Assembly: GCA_009763385.1 (NCBI GenBank)
Contig: CM019824.1
Coordinates: 147,567,705 to 147,631,704 of the forward strand
From: Coix lacryma-jobi var. lacryma-jobi
Lineage: Eukaryota > Streptophyta > Magnoliopsida > Poales > Poaceae
Length of the DNA stretch: 64,000 nt
Direction of reading: 5' to 3'
The position numbers and the translations under genes were made by a program. The notes under the pieces are model-generated. The model ran no database searches, was not told the DNA's origin, and worked only from the letters and a program-made list of their open reading frames with translations. The stretch's first letter is position 1, and every line of letters begins with the position of its first letter. Of this stretch, positions 23,261-36,900 are shown one piece after another.

Positions 23261-24926
23261 CGCTGCAAGAAAGGAACTGCTGCAAGCTGAGAACAACTGC
23301 CACTGACAAGACCCACTGTCACGCAATCCACAGCCGCTGACAAACACCTCTGCCAAGAACCTCTGTCAGAACAAGACACTGGACTGAACCTCAGAGGCTT
23401 GGCCTCGTTCCGTATCCGTGAGCTTGGCCCCGGATTAAGCTGACACTGTAACGCGGCTCACTGACACGGTCCCGACTCGCTGCAATAGATAGATAGGGAT
23501 ATATATATAAGCATATAGTATCTAGAGAGAAGAAAGCCCTATCGGAAGCAAAGCAAAGAAGATGAGAAAGGGAGATATGGCTTTGCTACCTAACAAAACG
23601 TGACGAACCGACCAAGCAACGGTAAGATACCGACACGTTCGGACACCACGAGCCCACTCCGAAAGGATCTGCGTGAGAGAATTTGCCAAAATAGGGTTAA
23701 ATGAGTATGAACAAGTTGTTGGGGCTTTTCAACAAACACTTCGTGCGCAGGGAATAGAGGTGGAGATGTGGAAGCTCACGGGTGGGAAATTTGCTCGCTG
23801 AGGAGAGTTCACCGGAGAGGGAGCGTTGCTCTGATACGAGGGGCACGAACGTCGGTGAAGTTAGGGCGAAGCTCCGGTGAGATCGGCGCCGGTGAGGAGC
23901 CCCGGCCCGCGGCGGAGGAGAGCGGCCGCGGGAAAGGCGAGGGAGGTGGAGCGGCGGCGCTGAGCTGGGCGGCGCGTGGGGGAGGAGCGGCGCGTGGGGG
24001 AGGAGCGGCGACCGGTGAAGCGAAGAGCTGGGGGGATGCGTGGCGACCGGCGGCGCGGTGGGTGGGTGTGGCGGCGGTTGAGTCGGGCAGGGGAGGGGGG
24101 CAGGCACAGCGAGGAAGGCGATGTGAGAAGGTGCGGGCCCACGTGTCGGTGAGGAAGAACGGATCACGCCCTTTAAGTTGCGACCAGACGCACCTACGAG
24201 CGACCGGACACACACTGCTCAGCGTCTGGTCCAACAAGAGCATTCGAAACACACAAAGCGCGATCGGACGCGTCCTGTCCCACATGACCGGACGCACCCA
24301 TGCGTTCGATCAGAACTCGGCGAGCGACCGGACGCACGGTCCTTCACCTGACTGGATGCGACGATGACACTGTTCATCGGTGCGTTTGATGCAATGACCG
24401 GACGCATGGGCAGAGTCCGGTCACAACGTTCGGTCACAGGGAAAACCCTGTTTTGACTCGATTTTTCACGCTGACTTCTCCCAACCAAGTTCCAACTCAA
24501 ATAAGACGCAAATAAACACCAGTTGGAACCTAGCGGAGTGACCTCTCTCAAACCCTCAAAATTTTCAAATAATGTGCCATAGGCTAATTTAGTTTTCTAG
24601 ATAAAAAAGGCAATGAAACCCGAGGAGACAACATGTGGCCACCAAAACTAGGGGTCTCAACCATTAGGAGCCTCAAATGCTCCCCCTAGCGGTGGACGAA
24701 CACAGCGGTTGCTCAAAACTTAACCAAAAAGAAACGACAAAGCAACACACATGCATATGCAATGCAATACGAAATTTGAATCTAGGTTGCTTGTCAAGTT
24801 TGCTCATGGGTAAGCTTCTTCACATGCTTTTTAGGGCGGTTATCTTAACCACGTCTGACAAGCCTATGTGCATAGCATAATTTAAACATGGCATATGATA
24901 CAATGCAATGCAAAGACAACCCCCTT
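23261..24926 (-). other. Spacer between pol and env-like ORF
   Basis: This is non-coding by my reading. A GC-rich block lies at 23770-24140. At 24170-24430 there is a cluster of GACCGGACGCA-type motifs like those in the LTRs of the same element. Frames on both strands here are shadows of GC-rich sequence. Confidence 0.5.
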
Positions 24927-26498
24927 TCATCTTTTGACAAAGTTACTTAGATCAAGCACATTAAGCTCACTTCGCAATCTACAAAGGGTGTTTTCATCTA
25001 GGGGTTTTGTGAAGATATCTGCCAATTGATCTTCGGTTCTAACTCCCTCTAAGGATATATCTTTCTTTGAAACATGGTCTCTTAGAAAGTGATGGCGAAT
25101 ATCTATGTGCTTTGTGCGAGAGTGTTGAACAGGGTTGTTAGCAAGCTTAACCGCGCTCTCATTGTCACACAACAAAGGTATTCTGTCTAGAACTACACCA
25201 TAGTCTAAAAGGGTTTGTTTCATGTAAAGGATTTGTGCACAACAAGCACCCACGGCTATGTATTCCGCCTCGGCGGTAGACAAGGCCACACTATTTTGTT
25301 TTTTCGAACTCCATGAAACTAGTGATCTCCCAAGCAAATGACACCCTCCGGATGTGCTCTTTCTATCAATTTTGCAACCCGTGTAATCCGAATCGGAATA
25401 CACAACGAGTTGGAAGTTAGCTCCTTTGGGATACCAAAGGCCAATGCTTGGGGTGTGCTTTAGGTACCTAAGGATTCTCTTCACGGCTATGAGATGTGAT
25501 TCCCTAGGATCGGCTTGAAACCGAGCACACATGCACACACTAAACATGATGTCGGGCCTAGATGCGGTCAAGTATAACAAGCTACCAATCATAGAATGGT
25601 AGAGAGTTTGATCAACCGGGTCACCTCCCTCATCTAGGTCGAGATGTCCGTTTGTTGGCATTGGAGTCTTGATAGGCTTGCAATCATCCATATTGATGCG
25701 CTTGAGGAGGTCTTTTGTGTACTTCTCTTGAGATATAAATGTCCCCTCCTTCAATTGCTTGACTTGGAAGCCTAGGGAGAATGTGAGCTCGCCAATCATG
25801 GACATTTCGATCTCCTTCGACATCAAGTCACCAAACTCCTTGCAATAGGCTTCATTTGTTGACCCGAAGATGATATCATCAACGTAGACTTGACAAATGA
25901 AGATCTCTCCATCAAGCTTCTTGGTGAATAGTGTGGTGTCGACCTTCCCAATGGTGAAACCCTTCTCAATGAGGAAGTCCCGAAGCCGCTCATACCATGC
26001 TCTAGGGGCTTGCTTGAGCTCATATAGCGCCTTGGACAACCTATAAACATGATTAGGATATCTAGGGTCTTCAAACCCGGGAGGTTGATCAACATAGACT
26101 AGCTCATTTATGAAGCCATTTAAAAATGCACTTTTCACATCCATTTGATATAATTTAATGTCATGATGTGATGCATATGCAAGGAGGATACAAATGGCTT
26201 CTAGTCTTGCAACCGGTGCAAAGGTCTCTCCAAAATCTAAACCTTCAACTTGAGAGAACCCCTTTGCCACTAGCCTTGCCTTGTTTCTAACAACCTTGCC
26301 TTGATCATCTTCCTTGTTCCTAAACACCCATTTCATTCCAATGACTCTTGCGCCTTTTGGTCGCTCTTCAAGTGTCCAAACTTGGTTGTGGGTGAAGTTG
26401 TTTAATTTTTCATGCATGGCATTCACCCAATCCGGATCACCTAGAGCTTCATCTACAATGGTAGGCTCAACAAGAGAAACAAAGGAGTGATGTTCCAT
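24927..26498 (-). CDS. Sirevirus reverse transcriptase-RNase H, intact frame
   Basis: A 523-residue open frame covers the Copia RT and RNase H. Visible in order: the N-terminal RT block WVNAMHEKLNNFTHNQVW, RLVAKGFSQVEGLDFGETF, QMDVKSAFLNG, the catalytic YVDDIIFGS, SLLYLTASRPDIMFSV, then RNase H with YSDSDYTGCK, STAEAEYIA and the downstream ADIFTKPL. In an intact element this is part of one pol polyprotein; here a frameshift just upstream (about 26505-26520) separates it from the integrase. It copies element RNA into DNA in cytoplasmic virus-like particles. The first Met is not a natural start. Confidence 0.9.
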   Translation of the reverse strand: MEHHSFVSLVEPTIVDEALGDPDWVNAMHEKLNNFTHNQVWTLEERPKGARVIGMKWVFRNKEDDQGKVVRNKARLVAKGFSQVEGLDFGETFAPVARLEAICILLAYASHHDIKLYQMDVKSAFLNGFINELVYVDQPPGFEDPRYPNHVYRLSKALYELKQAPRAWYERLRDFLIEKGFTIGKVDTTLFTKKLDGEIFICQVYVDDIIFGSTNEAYCKEFGDLMSKEIEMSMIGELTFSLGFQVKQLKEGTFISQEKYTKDLLKRINMDDCKPIKTPMPTNGHLDLDEGGDPVDQTLYHSMIGSLLYLTASRPDIMFSVCMCARFQADPRESHLIAVKRILRYLKHTPSIGLWYPKGANFQLVVYSDSDYTGCKIDRKSTSGGCHLLGRSLVSWSSKKQNSVALSTAEAEYIAVGACCAQILYMKQTLLDYGVVLDRIPLLCDNESAVKLANNPVQHSRTKHIDIRHHFLRDHVSKKDISLEGVRTEDQLADIFTKPLDENTLCRLRSELNVLDLSNFVKR

Positions 26499-28166
26499 AA
26501 ATAAAGCAAAGTTTTTGAGATCGAGTCATTACACCCCTTGTAGGACTCCCTATGATGAGATCTTGAGGATGAGCTTGTAGTAGAGGCGTAGTCCTTCGAT
26601 CAACCACTTGAGGGGCCGCTTGTGGAGCATCAACATCTTGAGCTTGTACCACCATTTGATCATGGGAGACATGAGTGTCTTCATTTGGATCCCTCCCATC
26701 TTTGTCATCATCATGTGGTACATTGGATGAGGATGGCTTGTCAATGACTTGCACATCATCATCATCATCATCTTTAGGCTTGATGGCTCCAATGGGCATG
26801 TTCTTCATTACTTCCCTCAATGGTTCATCACCTACATCATCAAGATTCTCATGCTCTCCTTAAGAGCCATTAGATTCATCGAATTCCACATCATATGTTT
26901 CTTCTACCATCCCAGTGGCATGGTTGAATACTCGATATGCTTTGGACTTCAATGAGTAACCAACAAGAAAACCAATATCACATCGGCGTTGGAACTTCCC
27001 TAGGTGTTGGCGCTTCTTGTAGATGTAGCATTTGCACCCAAACACTCTAAAGAATGATACATCCGGCTTCTTGTTGTTGAGTAGCTCATAGGGGGTCTTG
27101 CCAAGGAGACGATGGGGGAACAACCGATTTGATGCATAGCAAGCGGTGTTGATTGCTTCCGCCCAAAATCTTTCTGGTGTAGAATACTCATCTAACATTG
27201 TCCTTGCTAGAGTGATTAGAGTCCGGTTCTTCCTCTCAACTACCCCATTTTGTTGTGGTGTGTAGGTTGCGGAGTCTTCATGCTTGATCCCAACTTCATC
27301 ACAATATTCCTCAATATGGGTGTTGTCAAATTCCTTTCCATTGTCACTTACTCACTTCTAATCTTTTTGATCTTCACTTCAAATTCATTTTGGGCTCTCT
27401 TGGCAAACTTCTTGAATGAAGGGGTTGCTTCGGATTTGTCATGAAGAAAGAATACCCAAGTGTATCTATAATAGTCATCAACAATCACTAGGTAGTAGAG
27501 ATTTCCGCCCAAGCTAGCATATGTTGTTGGCCCAAATAGATCCATGTGAAGTAGCTCTAACTCTCTTGATGTTGATACAAAGGCTTTGGTTGGATGAGTA
27601 TTTGCAACTTGCTTGCCGGCTTGACATGCACTACACAATTTGTCCTTCTCAAATTTGACATCCTTCAAGCCTCTAACCAAATCCTTATTTAGTAGCTTGT
27701 TGAGAGTGTTCATTCCCACATGTGCCAATCTTCTATGCCATAGCCAACCAAGCGATTGCTTAGTGAACAAACATGTCTTCAAGTTGGCATCTTCGGAGGA
27801 GAAGTCCACTAAATAGAGATTGTTGTATCTAAAGCTTTGGAAGATCACTTGTGTATCATCTTTCTTGGTCACAACCACTTCCTTGTCGGTGAACAAACAT
27901 TGAAATCCAAGATCACATAGTTGCCCAACGGATAGCAAGTTGAAGCTCAATGATGCAACAAGAAGCACATTGGAGATGGTATGGTCATTTGATATTGCCA
28001 CTTTGCCCAATCCCTTGACATTGCCCTTTGAGTTATCACCAAATGTAATCTTTTCTTGGTCATCGACATTCTCTTCTAGTGAGGTGAACATCCGGGGATC
28101 ACCGGTCATATGTTGTGTGCAACCACTATCAATCACCCAATGAGATCCACCGGTCTTGTAGTTCAC
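26467..28166 (-). pseudogene. Sirevirus protease-integrase, broken
   Basis: The protease motif WVIDSGCTQHMTG is at the start. Next comes the integrase HHCC finger (LWHRRLAHVG ... CSACQAGKQ), then the core with LLHMDLFGP, the QQNG-type region and the GKTPYELLNNKKPDVSFFR tail. Three breaks: an 8 bp near-duplication at 27342-27357 that shifts frame inside the DDE core beside the second catalytic Asp; an in-frame TAA at 26860-26862; and a frameshift near 26510 before RT. An Asp-rich linker (DDDDDD) follows the second break. The protease begins in a different frame from gag and has no ATG, as expected if it is expressed by frameshift or readthrough. Confidence 0.85.
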
Positions 28167-28182
28167 CTACACACACAAGAAA

Positions 28183-29418
28183 TCAAGCTTGAGCTTTTGG
28201 GACCCAAACTTGTTGAGGTCCCTTAACCTTCTCAACTAGTGACTTTGCAACCCATATTTGCTTTGGCCTATTCTTGTTAGGTGGCCCCATGAACATGACT
28301 TTCACTTTGCCACTAGAATCTTGTCTAAGCATGTAGTGAGCATTGAAAGCAAAGGGCCTAGCATGCTTGGGCAAGGGTGTGGGTTTTGGCTCTTCACAAT
28401 CATGAGCAAAGTGTCCTTCTTTTCCACACTCATAACATCTCCCAATCTTCTTCTTCTTTGGCTTTGTGATGCTCTTGCGTTGCTTCATCTTCTCTTCAAG
28501 AAAGCCAATACCATTTCTATTGGTCTTCATTACGGTGTTCATGAGTAGCTCACTTTGAAGATATTGACCCTTGGTGAAGTTTCTTAGCCCGGTGGTGAGG
28601 TGCCCTTTCTCCTTCTTGAGCTTGTCATTCTCTTGTTGGAGTTCCAATTGAGATGGTGTCATTTTGTAATCCCTCTCCATCTTCAATCTCTTGTTTTCTT
28701 CTTTTAGCATGTCTAACTCAAGTGTCATGCTATAATCATCATCTTGAGTCTCAACAATGACTTGCTTTATGGTTGCAAGCTTCGTCTCTAGATCACTCTT
28801 GAGATTTGCATTCTCATTATTGATCTTGATATAGTCATCATAGTGATCGGCCACAACCACTTTCTTGCCCTTGCCACTAGCTCTTTGCTCATCATGCTCA
28901 CTAACTAAGTCCTCAGAAGATGTTGCTATATCACACTTAACAACAATGTTAGGAGCATCATGTGTCTCATGAGAAAGCATATCATAAGCAACAGTGAGAG
29001 TATCATAATCAACTTTCACTTGAGTGTATTGTTCTTTGAGCAAAGCATAGCTAGTGGTAAGATCACTATGCATCTTATCAAGTTTTTCATTTTTAGCTTT
29101 GAGCTCTTTGTTAGAGGACTTGAGCTCCTTGATAGAAGATGACATAGTAGCAAGTTCATTTTGCAACTCATCACTAGCATGTGTAGCATTGTTATATTTT
29201 TCAACAAGAGCTTCATTGTCATGAACAAGCCTTTCATTCTTAGCTCTAGTATTCCTTATGATTTTAGTGTAGTTGTTTAGCAATTCAACAAGTTCATCAT
29301 AAGTAGGAGCTTGGAACTCTCCATCACTCTCATCATCACTAGAGTCATCATCACTTTGTACCTTCCGATCACCCTTTGCCATGAGGCATAGGTGTGTAGA
29401 GGATGATGGAGATGGTGG
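28183..29418 (-). pseudogene. Sirevirus gag, N-terminus removed
   Basis: The frame is open from the Gypsy insertion boundary (29419) to a stop at 28183. Seen: an acidic stretch QSDDDSSDDESDGEF, about 200 residues of coiled coil (LKSSNKELKAKNEKLDKMH and similar), and a CCHC zinc knuckle CYECGKEGHFAHDC near the C-terminus. The ATG at 29382 is preceded in frame by further gag-like codons, so it is internal. The N-terminal half, the leader and the primer-binding site are gone. Gag forms the virus-like particle and binds element RNA through the knuckle. Confidence 0.85.
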
Positions 29419-29419
29419 A

Positions 29420-32400
29420 TGTCGCGGAACCGTCCTGATTATAAGGACTCAAGTACCGTCTTAGTCAATTACGTCTGACATCGACCCGCACTTGAAGCCA
29501 TATAACCCCGGTAGTCCGGAAATCTCGAAGGATTTCAACATCGTACAACATACAAGATCGCATCGTTCAAGTATTACTTTCGAAAGGAGACCACAGATAA
29601 ACGAAACCGAATTTAAACATCAGAGTGCGAAATTCCACAGAAATTAAAGTACGGAAGCTTAAATAAGTTTTGAAACATGACCACCACACATGTGGTCCAA
29701 ATAAAACATTGTTTGATAACTTCAACTCAACACAACTCACTCCTCCTTTTTCAAGTAATGTGCCACTAGTAGTCTCAATCCAGCAAAAGAAAAGGGAAGC
29801 TTCTGGACGACCCTGCCCTGGGCCTACTCCTCATCACCTTCCACTGGGTAGAGGCAGTGCTTACAATAGCCATAGTAAACCTGGCCATCTGCAATAAACG
29901 GGATAAACCCTGAGTACGGGAATGTACTCAGCTAGACTTACCCGTCCAACTGAAAATAAAGTCACCAAGGATATGCAAGGCCTTTTTGGTGGAGCTGGGA
30001 TCATTTAGTTGCGAAAAGCTCAGTATTAAGAGAAGGATTAATTAATTACGTTGATGAGCTGTCAGTTTAAAACCTACCTCTTAATCTAGGTTTGCACCTG
30101 AACTATTACACACACTTGAGTCTAACAAGCAATAATATAACCATATCCAGTTGACTTATCCATGTTTTAGTTGAACCTTTAAAACATCACATGAAGTTGT
30201 ATCGTGGTGAAGCTCGCCATAGTTTCCCACTAACCGGGGGAGACGGCGACTCGAATAGAATTTCAAACCAGCTGGTGAAAGACCTTTAATACCAACCCAC
30301 ACTTTCCCCGTCGGGTCCATGCATTGGGTAACCGCTCGATGCTTGTTCGTGGTGGTAATCGTCGCGGTTCAAGCACGGACCGCCCAATTGGAACCTGGCG
30401 ATGGCCTCACGCGGCAGATCGTATTTCCATACTAGAGGGCGCGACTCGGGTTGATTCCGGCCCGAACAGCTTCTAACCGGCTTCGGGGTCGATGATTACA
30501 GCACCGACATATCCCTAAGTAAAAGGGCGCTTTCAAAAATGAACGAGGGCCAACATCGATACAAACCTACACGATCCAACGGACGGACTGCCCCCAAGTT
30601 CCAACTTGGTGCCTTGCCTTCCAGTTGACCGTATTTCATTACTACTCAGGTTCTTTTCCACGATAGCAAATATAGCCAACCTTGATCCGGTAACTACCCA
30701 TCCGGGTATTACGGAAACATCCTTAACTACTACTTTTATTAAGCAGGCTAAGCAATTCTACATTGTAAATAAATAACAGGATAACAAGGTAGATATTAAT
30801 CAATAATCAAGGAATGGTAATGCAGCAAGTAGGATTCAATGAACTCCTATACCTAATGCATCACAATATAAAATACTCAAGTAAATTAATTATAAAAACT
30901 GGGAGACTTAAGGATGCTCCGGAGCTTGCCTTGAGTGAAGACCGAGGCCTCGTGGGAGGGGCACTCGGGCAAGTTAGTTTCCTGTCCGGGGTCGACCTCC
31001 TCGGCTTGATGCAGTTCCGGGATCTCTTGTTCGGCGCTTGCTTCATGCTCCGGGGTCGGCTCCGAGACTGTCGATCCTATTTGCAATGTGGTACATAATT
31101 AAATAATGCAAGATGCGAGATGTTGGTATGAAAAGTATTATTTCTTGCAAACCAACAAAACCAACTTGTTGAACCACTTTTGACATCTTATTTACCTCGC
31201 AAAACAAAAATTGTTAATTCAATTATTTCTTATTTAATATTTCCAAAACAATCTCAGGTTTGAACTGCAAGTGCAATATTCTGAACTCAAAAAAATGCAT
31301 AAAAATTCCAGAAAGCAACTAACACCAACCGAATCTCACTGAACAATTTTCAGCAAGAAATAAAATACAGAACAACGGCTACAAAAAGATGAAATACACT
31401 ACTCAAAAAGTGCTTTGAACTAACTTTTCACACAAAAAGTGTCAAACAGAAGATTTCATAATTTTCCTAGCTTTATCTACTCATAAACATCCTACTGTAG
31501 AAAATTTACTGTCAGAGCATCAATACACAAACCTACACAAAATAAACAAATCTATTCCAAAATAACCCAATTGAACTACAACCCTACTGTAAAAGGGTGC
31601 TAAGCTCAGTTTCATATTTTTCCCAGATTCTACTCCACATTTCATATTTATCCAGAAAGTTCCATGAACAGAAACATTATATTACTTCCTACATGAATTT
31701 CCAAAGAAAAACACAGAAAAGTACATTTGTACAGTAACTTCACATTCTTCCATACAACAACCTATGCTTAACATTTTTCTTAGCTTGAACATCACATACA
31801 GAGACTGCACAAATTTTCTCATATTTTATTTTGACATATAAAACACCTTAACACTTATTCCAAGAAAACAGTCAAAGAGAACTTTAAACCATAACATACA
31901 ATTTTTCTACATAAACAGTACCTCATACATTTTTCACAGATGCATATCATGATAAGAAACCTACACAAAATTTACCACGAATTAACTTGACCAGAAAACA
32001 TATATAACCATTTATCTCAACAAAAGCACATAAACTAAAATAAATAAAAACAGTAATAAAAACTTTCACCAAAAATACTTTCATATTTTTCCATGATAGA
32101 TCTACTCATGAGCAAGCTACCAAAACTGAAAGCACTTCATTTAGACTTTTAAATCGTGCTACACAGAAATAACAAGTCTTTCTGGAAAATAAAAACAAAA
32201 AGGAAAAACATTTGAATCTCCCGGCCTGGCTTCGCGAACTTGGTCCATGGACCGCGTGAGACTGACGCATGGGACCCGCTGGTCAACGAGGCCCACCGGT
32301 CAGAGAAGGCGGAGCAGGGGAGAAGGGTTGACCGTGGCTTGCTCGCCGACGGCGAGGTCGCCGGCGGTGGGACCGGGCTCATCGTGCTCCCCTCGACGAG

Positions 32401-33897
32401 ACGGACCGAGTGGTGGTGGTGGTTTGGCTAGCGCATGGCCGGAGCTCGCCGGCGGTGAGCAATGGCGGACGACGGCGGTGGGGGTGCTCGGCCATGCCGT
32501 TTCCGGCGGTCGCTGGCCAAATCAAAGTGTGCATCGTGCTCAGTGAACCCCAGGGAGTGTGACTAGGTGGTTGGTTAGGCTCGGGAAGCATCGGAGGGGC
32601 TTGACCACGCGAGCGGCCATGGCGGACAGTGGCGGCGCTCGGTCGGGGAAGAAGAGGGGCTAGAGGGTGGTAGCGTTGAGGTGGGAAGGTGTTCTCACCT
32701 TGCCTTGACGTGAAGGGGGTCGACGGAGAAGAAGGGGCTCGGCGGAGGTTCAGTTGATGTGGAACGACGACGCGGGCTCCGTGGTGGCGAACGGTGGCCG
32801 ACGGAGGCACGGCGTGTTCTGGTGTCGGGGATGGTCGGCCGGTGGTGGGAGCGTGCGCACCACGTGCGCGACGGTGAGGCAGAGCGGCGTGCAGAGGGAA
32901 TCGGAGGGAGGTGCTCCGGCGAGGCCGGAACGGTGAAGGGGGTTGCGGTGGTGGTCTCGACGGGGCTTGGTGCTCACCACGAGCGTTCGCGCGCGAGAGA
33001 GAGGGAGAGCGGGAGCGGCGGTGTGCAAAGTGGTGAGTGAGGGAGCGGTGAGAGAGTGGCGCGGGGTTTTGGTCGTGGCCTTGTCCGGCCAGCGGTCGTG
33101 GCGGGGCCCGGCGTGGCGTGCGGCGAGCGTTGGCACGGCGAGCGAGGGCAGCGCGGCACACCGCTCCCGGCGAGCGTCGGCACGGCGTGAGGCGGGCGCG
33201 GAGTGGCCGAGCAAGATCGTGGCGTGATCGAGCGAGCAAAGATCATGCGGCGATAGGGCGAGCGGGATCCGGCGCACGCATCGCCGGCCACGTGGCGCGG
33301 ACGCCGGCGTACGGCGCGGCGTCGGTCGCGCGCGGGCGCGAGCGAGCGGGCAAGCGCTGGGCCGGCGCGGGCGGAGCTGGGCCGAGAAAGGCCGGATGGG
33401 CCGAAAGGGAAGCGCCGGAAAAATCGTTTGCCCTTTTTCTTTTTCCAGAAATTTTCCAAACTTTGACCAGTCAAAACAGTTTCAAAAACTCCAAACTAGG
33501 TTTTGACCCAAAAATAAAAGTTGCTCAAAATAATTTTCTCTATAACTTTATTATAGAACATTTTTACTGAAAAGCACTTTTACATCCTCCACAGAAATAA
33601 AGCAAATTTTTGAGACATAAATCATTTTGTTTACCTCATTTTTATTTGCTAAACAAATTTTGAACTAGGTCAATATGTTAACATGAAAAGCATTATACTC
33701 AATATTCTTTATTTTATAAAATTATTTGCCAAGTCAGAAATCCACTTAAACCATCAAGTCCAATAGAAATCCAAAATCCAATAAATAAGCAACAGGCAAA
33801 AACACTCTCATGCACATGAAATGATGTCATGCATTGCTTATGCATTTTAGTAGCTAAATGTAGTTCCTAATGCAGTGCTTGACACTAGGGTGTCACA
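29420..33897 (-). repeat. 3' LTR of the Gypsy element (4478 bp)
   Basis: On the plus strand it starts TGTCGCGGAACCG and ends CACTAGGGTGTCACA. It is unusually long but within the range of this group. It holds an AT-rich centre (31100-32200) and a very GC-rich block (32220-33410) whose open frames on both strands I regard as composition effects. Confidence 0.8.
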
Positions 33898-33912
33898 GCC
33901 CTTCCCCCCTTA
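33898..33912 (-). other. Polypurine tract of the Gypsy element
   Basis: On the minus strand it reads AAGGGGGGAAGGGC, directly before the LTR start TGTGACACC. Confidence 0.85.
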
Positions 33913-36900
33913 AAGAAATCTCGTCCCGAGATTTTGAGTTACGTACCATTTCTTAACAAAAGCGGTATAGTTTACGCGTAAGTACTCCTCGGTTTCCCAA
34001 GTCGCATCGTTGGGTCCGTGGTTGCCCCAAAGAATCTTGTAAGTCTTCACTGTTCGGTTTCGAGTCTCTCGCGTCTTGGTATCCAGTATCTCCTTGGGCT
34101 GTTCATAGTATTCCAGATCTGATCTGATGGAGACATCCGGGATCTGAACTTCTTCCTGTTCTGGAACTCGAAGACACTTCTTCAACTGGGATACTTGGAA
34201 CACTGGGAAGACTGCGCTCATCTCTGGGGGTAACTGCACTTCATAGGCCACTTCTCCCTTTTTATCTACGATCTGATATGGTCCCACATATCGGGGTGCT
34301 AGCTTTTTCTTAATTCCAAAACGTTGGACTTTTCTCATGGGCGAGACTTTGAGGTAAACATAGTCTCCTACTTGAAACTCCAAGGGTCTCCTTCGTGTGT
34401 CAGCATAACTTTTCTGTCGTGACTGCGCTGCCTTGATATGCTGCTGTACAGTTTGCATGATTTCCTCGGCATCCTTTACATAATCTCACCCGTAAAATCC
34501 TCGATCTCCTGATTCAACCCAATTTACCGGGGTTCTGCATCTTCGTCCATATAAGACTTTGAACGGTGCCATCTTTATACTTTCCTGGTAGCTGTTGTTA
34601 TACGAAAACTCGGCGAGGGGTAACCACTTCTCCCATGACTCTCCGGAGGATAAGACACAAGCTCTGAGGATATCTTCCAAAATTTGATTCACTCTTTCTG
34701 TTTGTCCTGCGGTTTGAGGATGATAGGCGGAACTTCTTACCAACTTGGTTCCTAGCTCTTGGTGCAACTGCTCCCAAAAACGCGCTATGAACCGGGGTCC
34801 TCTATCAGAAACAATCCTCTTAGGAACTCCATGTAACCTCAAGATGTTCTGAATGTACAAATCGGCATACTGATGAGGTCGGTGAGTAGTCTTGACTGGT
34901 ACGAAGTGAGCCACTTTAGATAACCGATCCACGATAACCCAGATAGAATCATTTCCTTTTTGAGTGGTGGGAAGACCTGTGAGGAAATCCATACTAATCT
35001 CTTCTCATTTCCACTCTGGGATTGATAACGGTTGTAATAGTCCGGCAGGTCTCAGGTGTATAGCTTTTATCCTGCAGCAAGTATCACACCTTGCGACATA
35101 AGCTGCAACTTCTTTCTTCATCTTTGACCACCAATATCTGGTCCTTAGATCGTGGTACATCTTACTACTTCCTGGATGGATAGACAACTTTGAATTATGA
35201 GCTTCATTCAGAATTCTTTCTTTCAGCTCCGTGTCCTTAGGAACAACCAACCTTTGATTATACCACAGAATTCCCTGCTCATCTGTTCTGAAGTTCAAAG
35301 AACTATTGGTTTCCAATCTCTTCTTGATCTGGCCGATTTCTTCATCGGTCTTTTGTCCTTCAATGATGTCACTCTCCAAGGTGCACTGTATGGTGATGTT
35401 ATTTAGCATAACGGGGTGCATAAGGTTAAATCCATCTTCCAACAGTGGTTGTAGAGAGTTGCAATGAGTCTTGCGACTCAAGGCATCTGCTACAACGTTC
35501 GCTTTTCCAGGGTGATAATGCACTTCTAGGTTGTAATCCTTAATCAACTCTAACCATCTCCTCTGCCTCATATTCAACTCTAGCTGGGTGAAGATATATT
35601 TCAAACTTTTGTGGTCGGTATACACATGACATAAGTTACCCATAAGATAATGCCTCCTTATCTTGAGGGCATGAACTACAGCTGCCAATTCCAAATCATG
35701 AGTCGGGTAATTCTCTTCGTGTGGTCGCAACTGGCGCGAAGCATATGCTATAACTCTTCCATTTTGCATAAGTACACACCCAAGTCCAATCTTAGATGCG
35801 TCACAAAACACATCAAAAGGTTCCTCCAAATCTGGCTGAGCCAAAACTGGCGCCGAAGTCAACAAAGTTCGCAGAGTGCGAAAAGCTGCCTCACACTCTG
35901 GAGTCCATTCAAACTTCTTGTTTTTCTGAGTTAGACGAGTCATAGGCTTTGCGATCCTTGAGAAATCCGGAATGAACCGACGGTAGTATCCGGCTAATCC
36001 TAGAAAGCTGCGTACCTCATGTACGTTAGTGGGTGCTTACCAATCCATAACTTCTTGTACCTTCGTGGGATCCACAGAAATTCCTTCCTCTGAAAGGATG
36101 TGTCCAAGAAAAGGTACCTTCTTTAACCAAAATTCACACTTGCTAAACTTAGCATACAACTTGTGCTCTCTAAGTCGAGCTAAGACGACTCGTAGATGCT
36201 CTGCATGATCCTTTTTATTTTTAGAGTATACCAAAATGTCATCAATAAACACCACAACAAACTTATCCAACTCAGGCATGAAGACAGAATTCATCAGGTA
36301 CATGAAATGTGCCGGTGCATTGGTTAACCCGAAGGACATAACTAGATACTCATAGAGTCCATATCTGGTAAAGAAGGCTGTTTTTGGTATATCCTCTCTC
36401 CTGATCTTAATCTGATGGTATCCTGACCTCAAGTCGATCTTAGAGAACACTTTTGCCTTTGATAACTGATCAAACAAGACGTCGATTCGGGGTAAGGGAT
36501 ATTTATTCTTTATGGTTACTGCATTCAAAGGTCTGTAATCCACGCACATCCGTAAAGTTTTATCCTTCTTCTTTACGAAGATGGCGGGACATCCCCAAGG
36601 TGACGAACTAGGACGTATCAACCCTTTATCCAAAAGCTCTTGCAATTGAGTCTTGAGCTCTGCCATCCTATACGGCCTCCGAGATATTGGTGCCGTTCCG
36701 GGGATTAACTCTATAGCAAACTCCACATCCCTATCTGGCGGTAGTCCTGGCAACTCATCAGGAAAGACATCTGGAAACTCACACACTACTGGGATCTCAG
36801 CTATCTGCTTTGCCGTGATATTGAACAACACTCCGATCTCATGGGGGTTTCGAGGTAACTTAAACCGGAAGGAATACTCATTCCGAGGGCTCACTAGGGA

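Noticed and set aside
32379..33239. 286-codon minus-strand frame
   Set aside because: It lies inside the GC-rich part of the Gypsy LTR. Equal-sized frames exist on the other strand and the composition is only Arg/Pro/Ala-rich.
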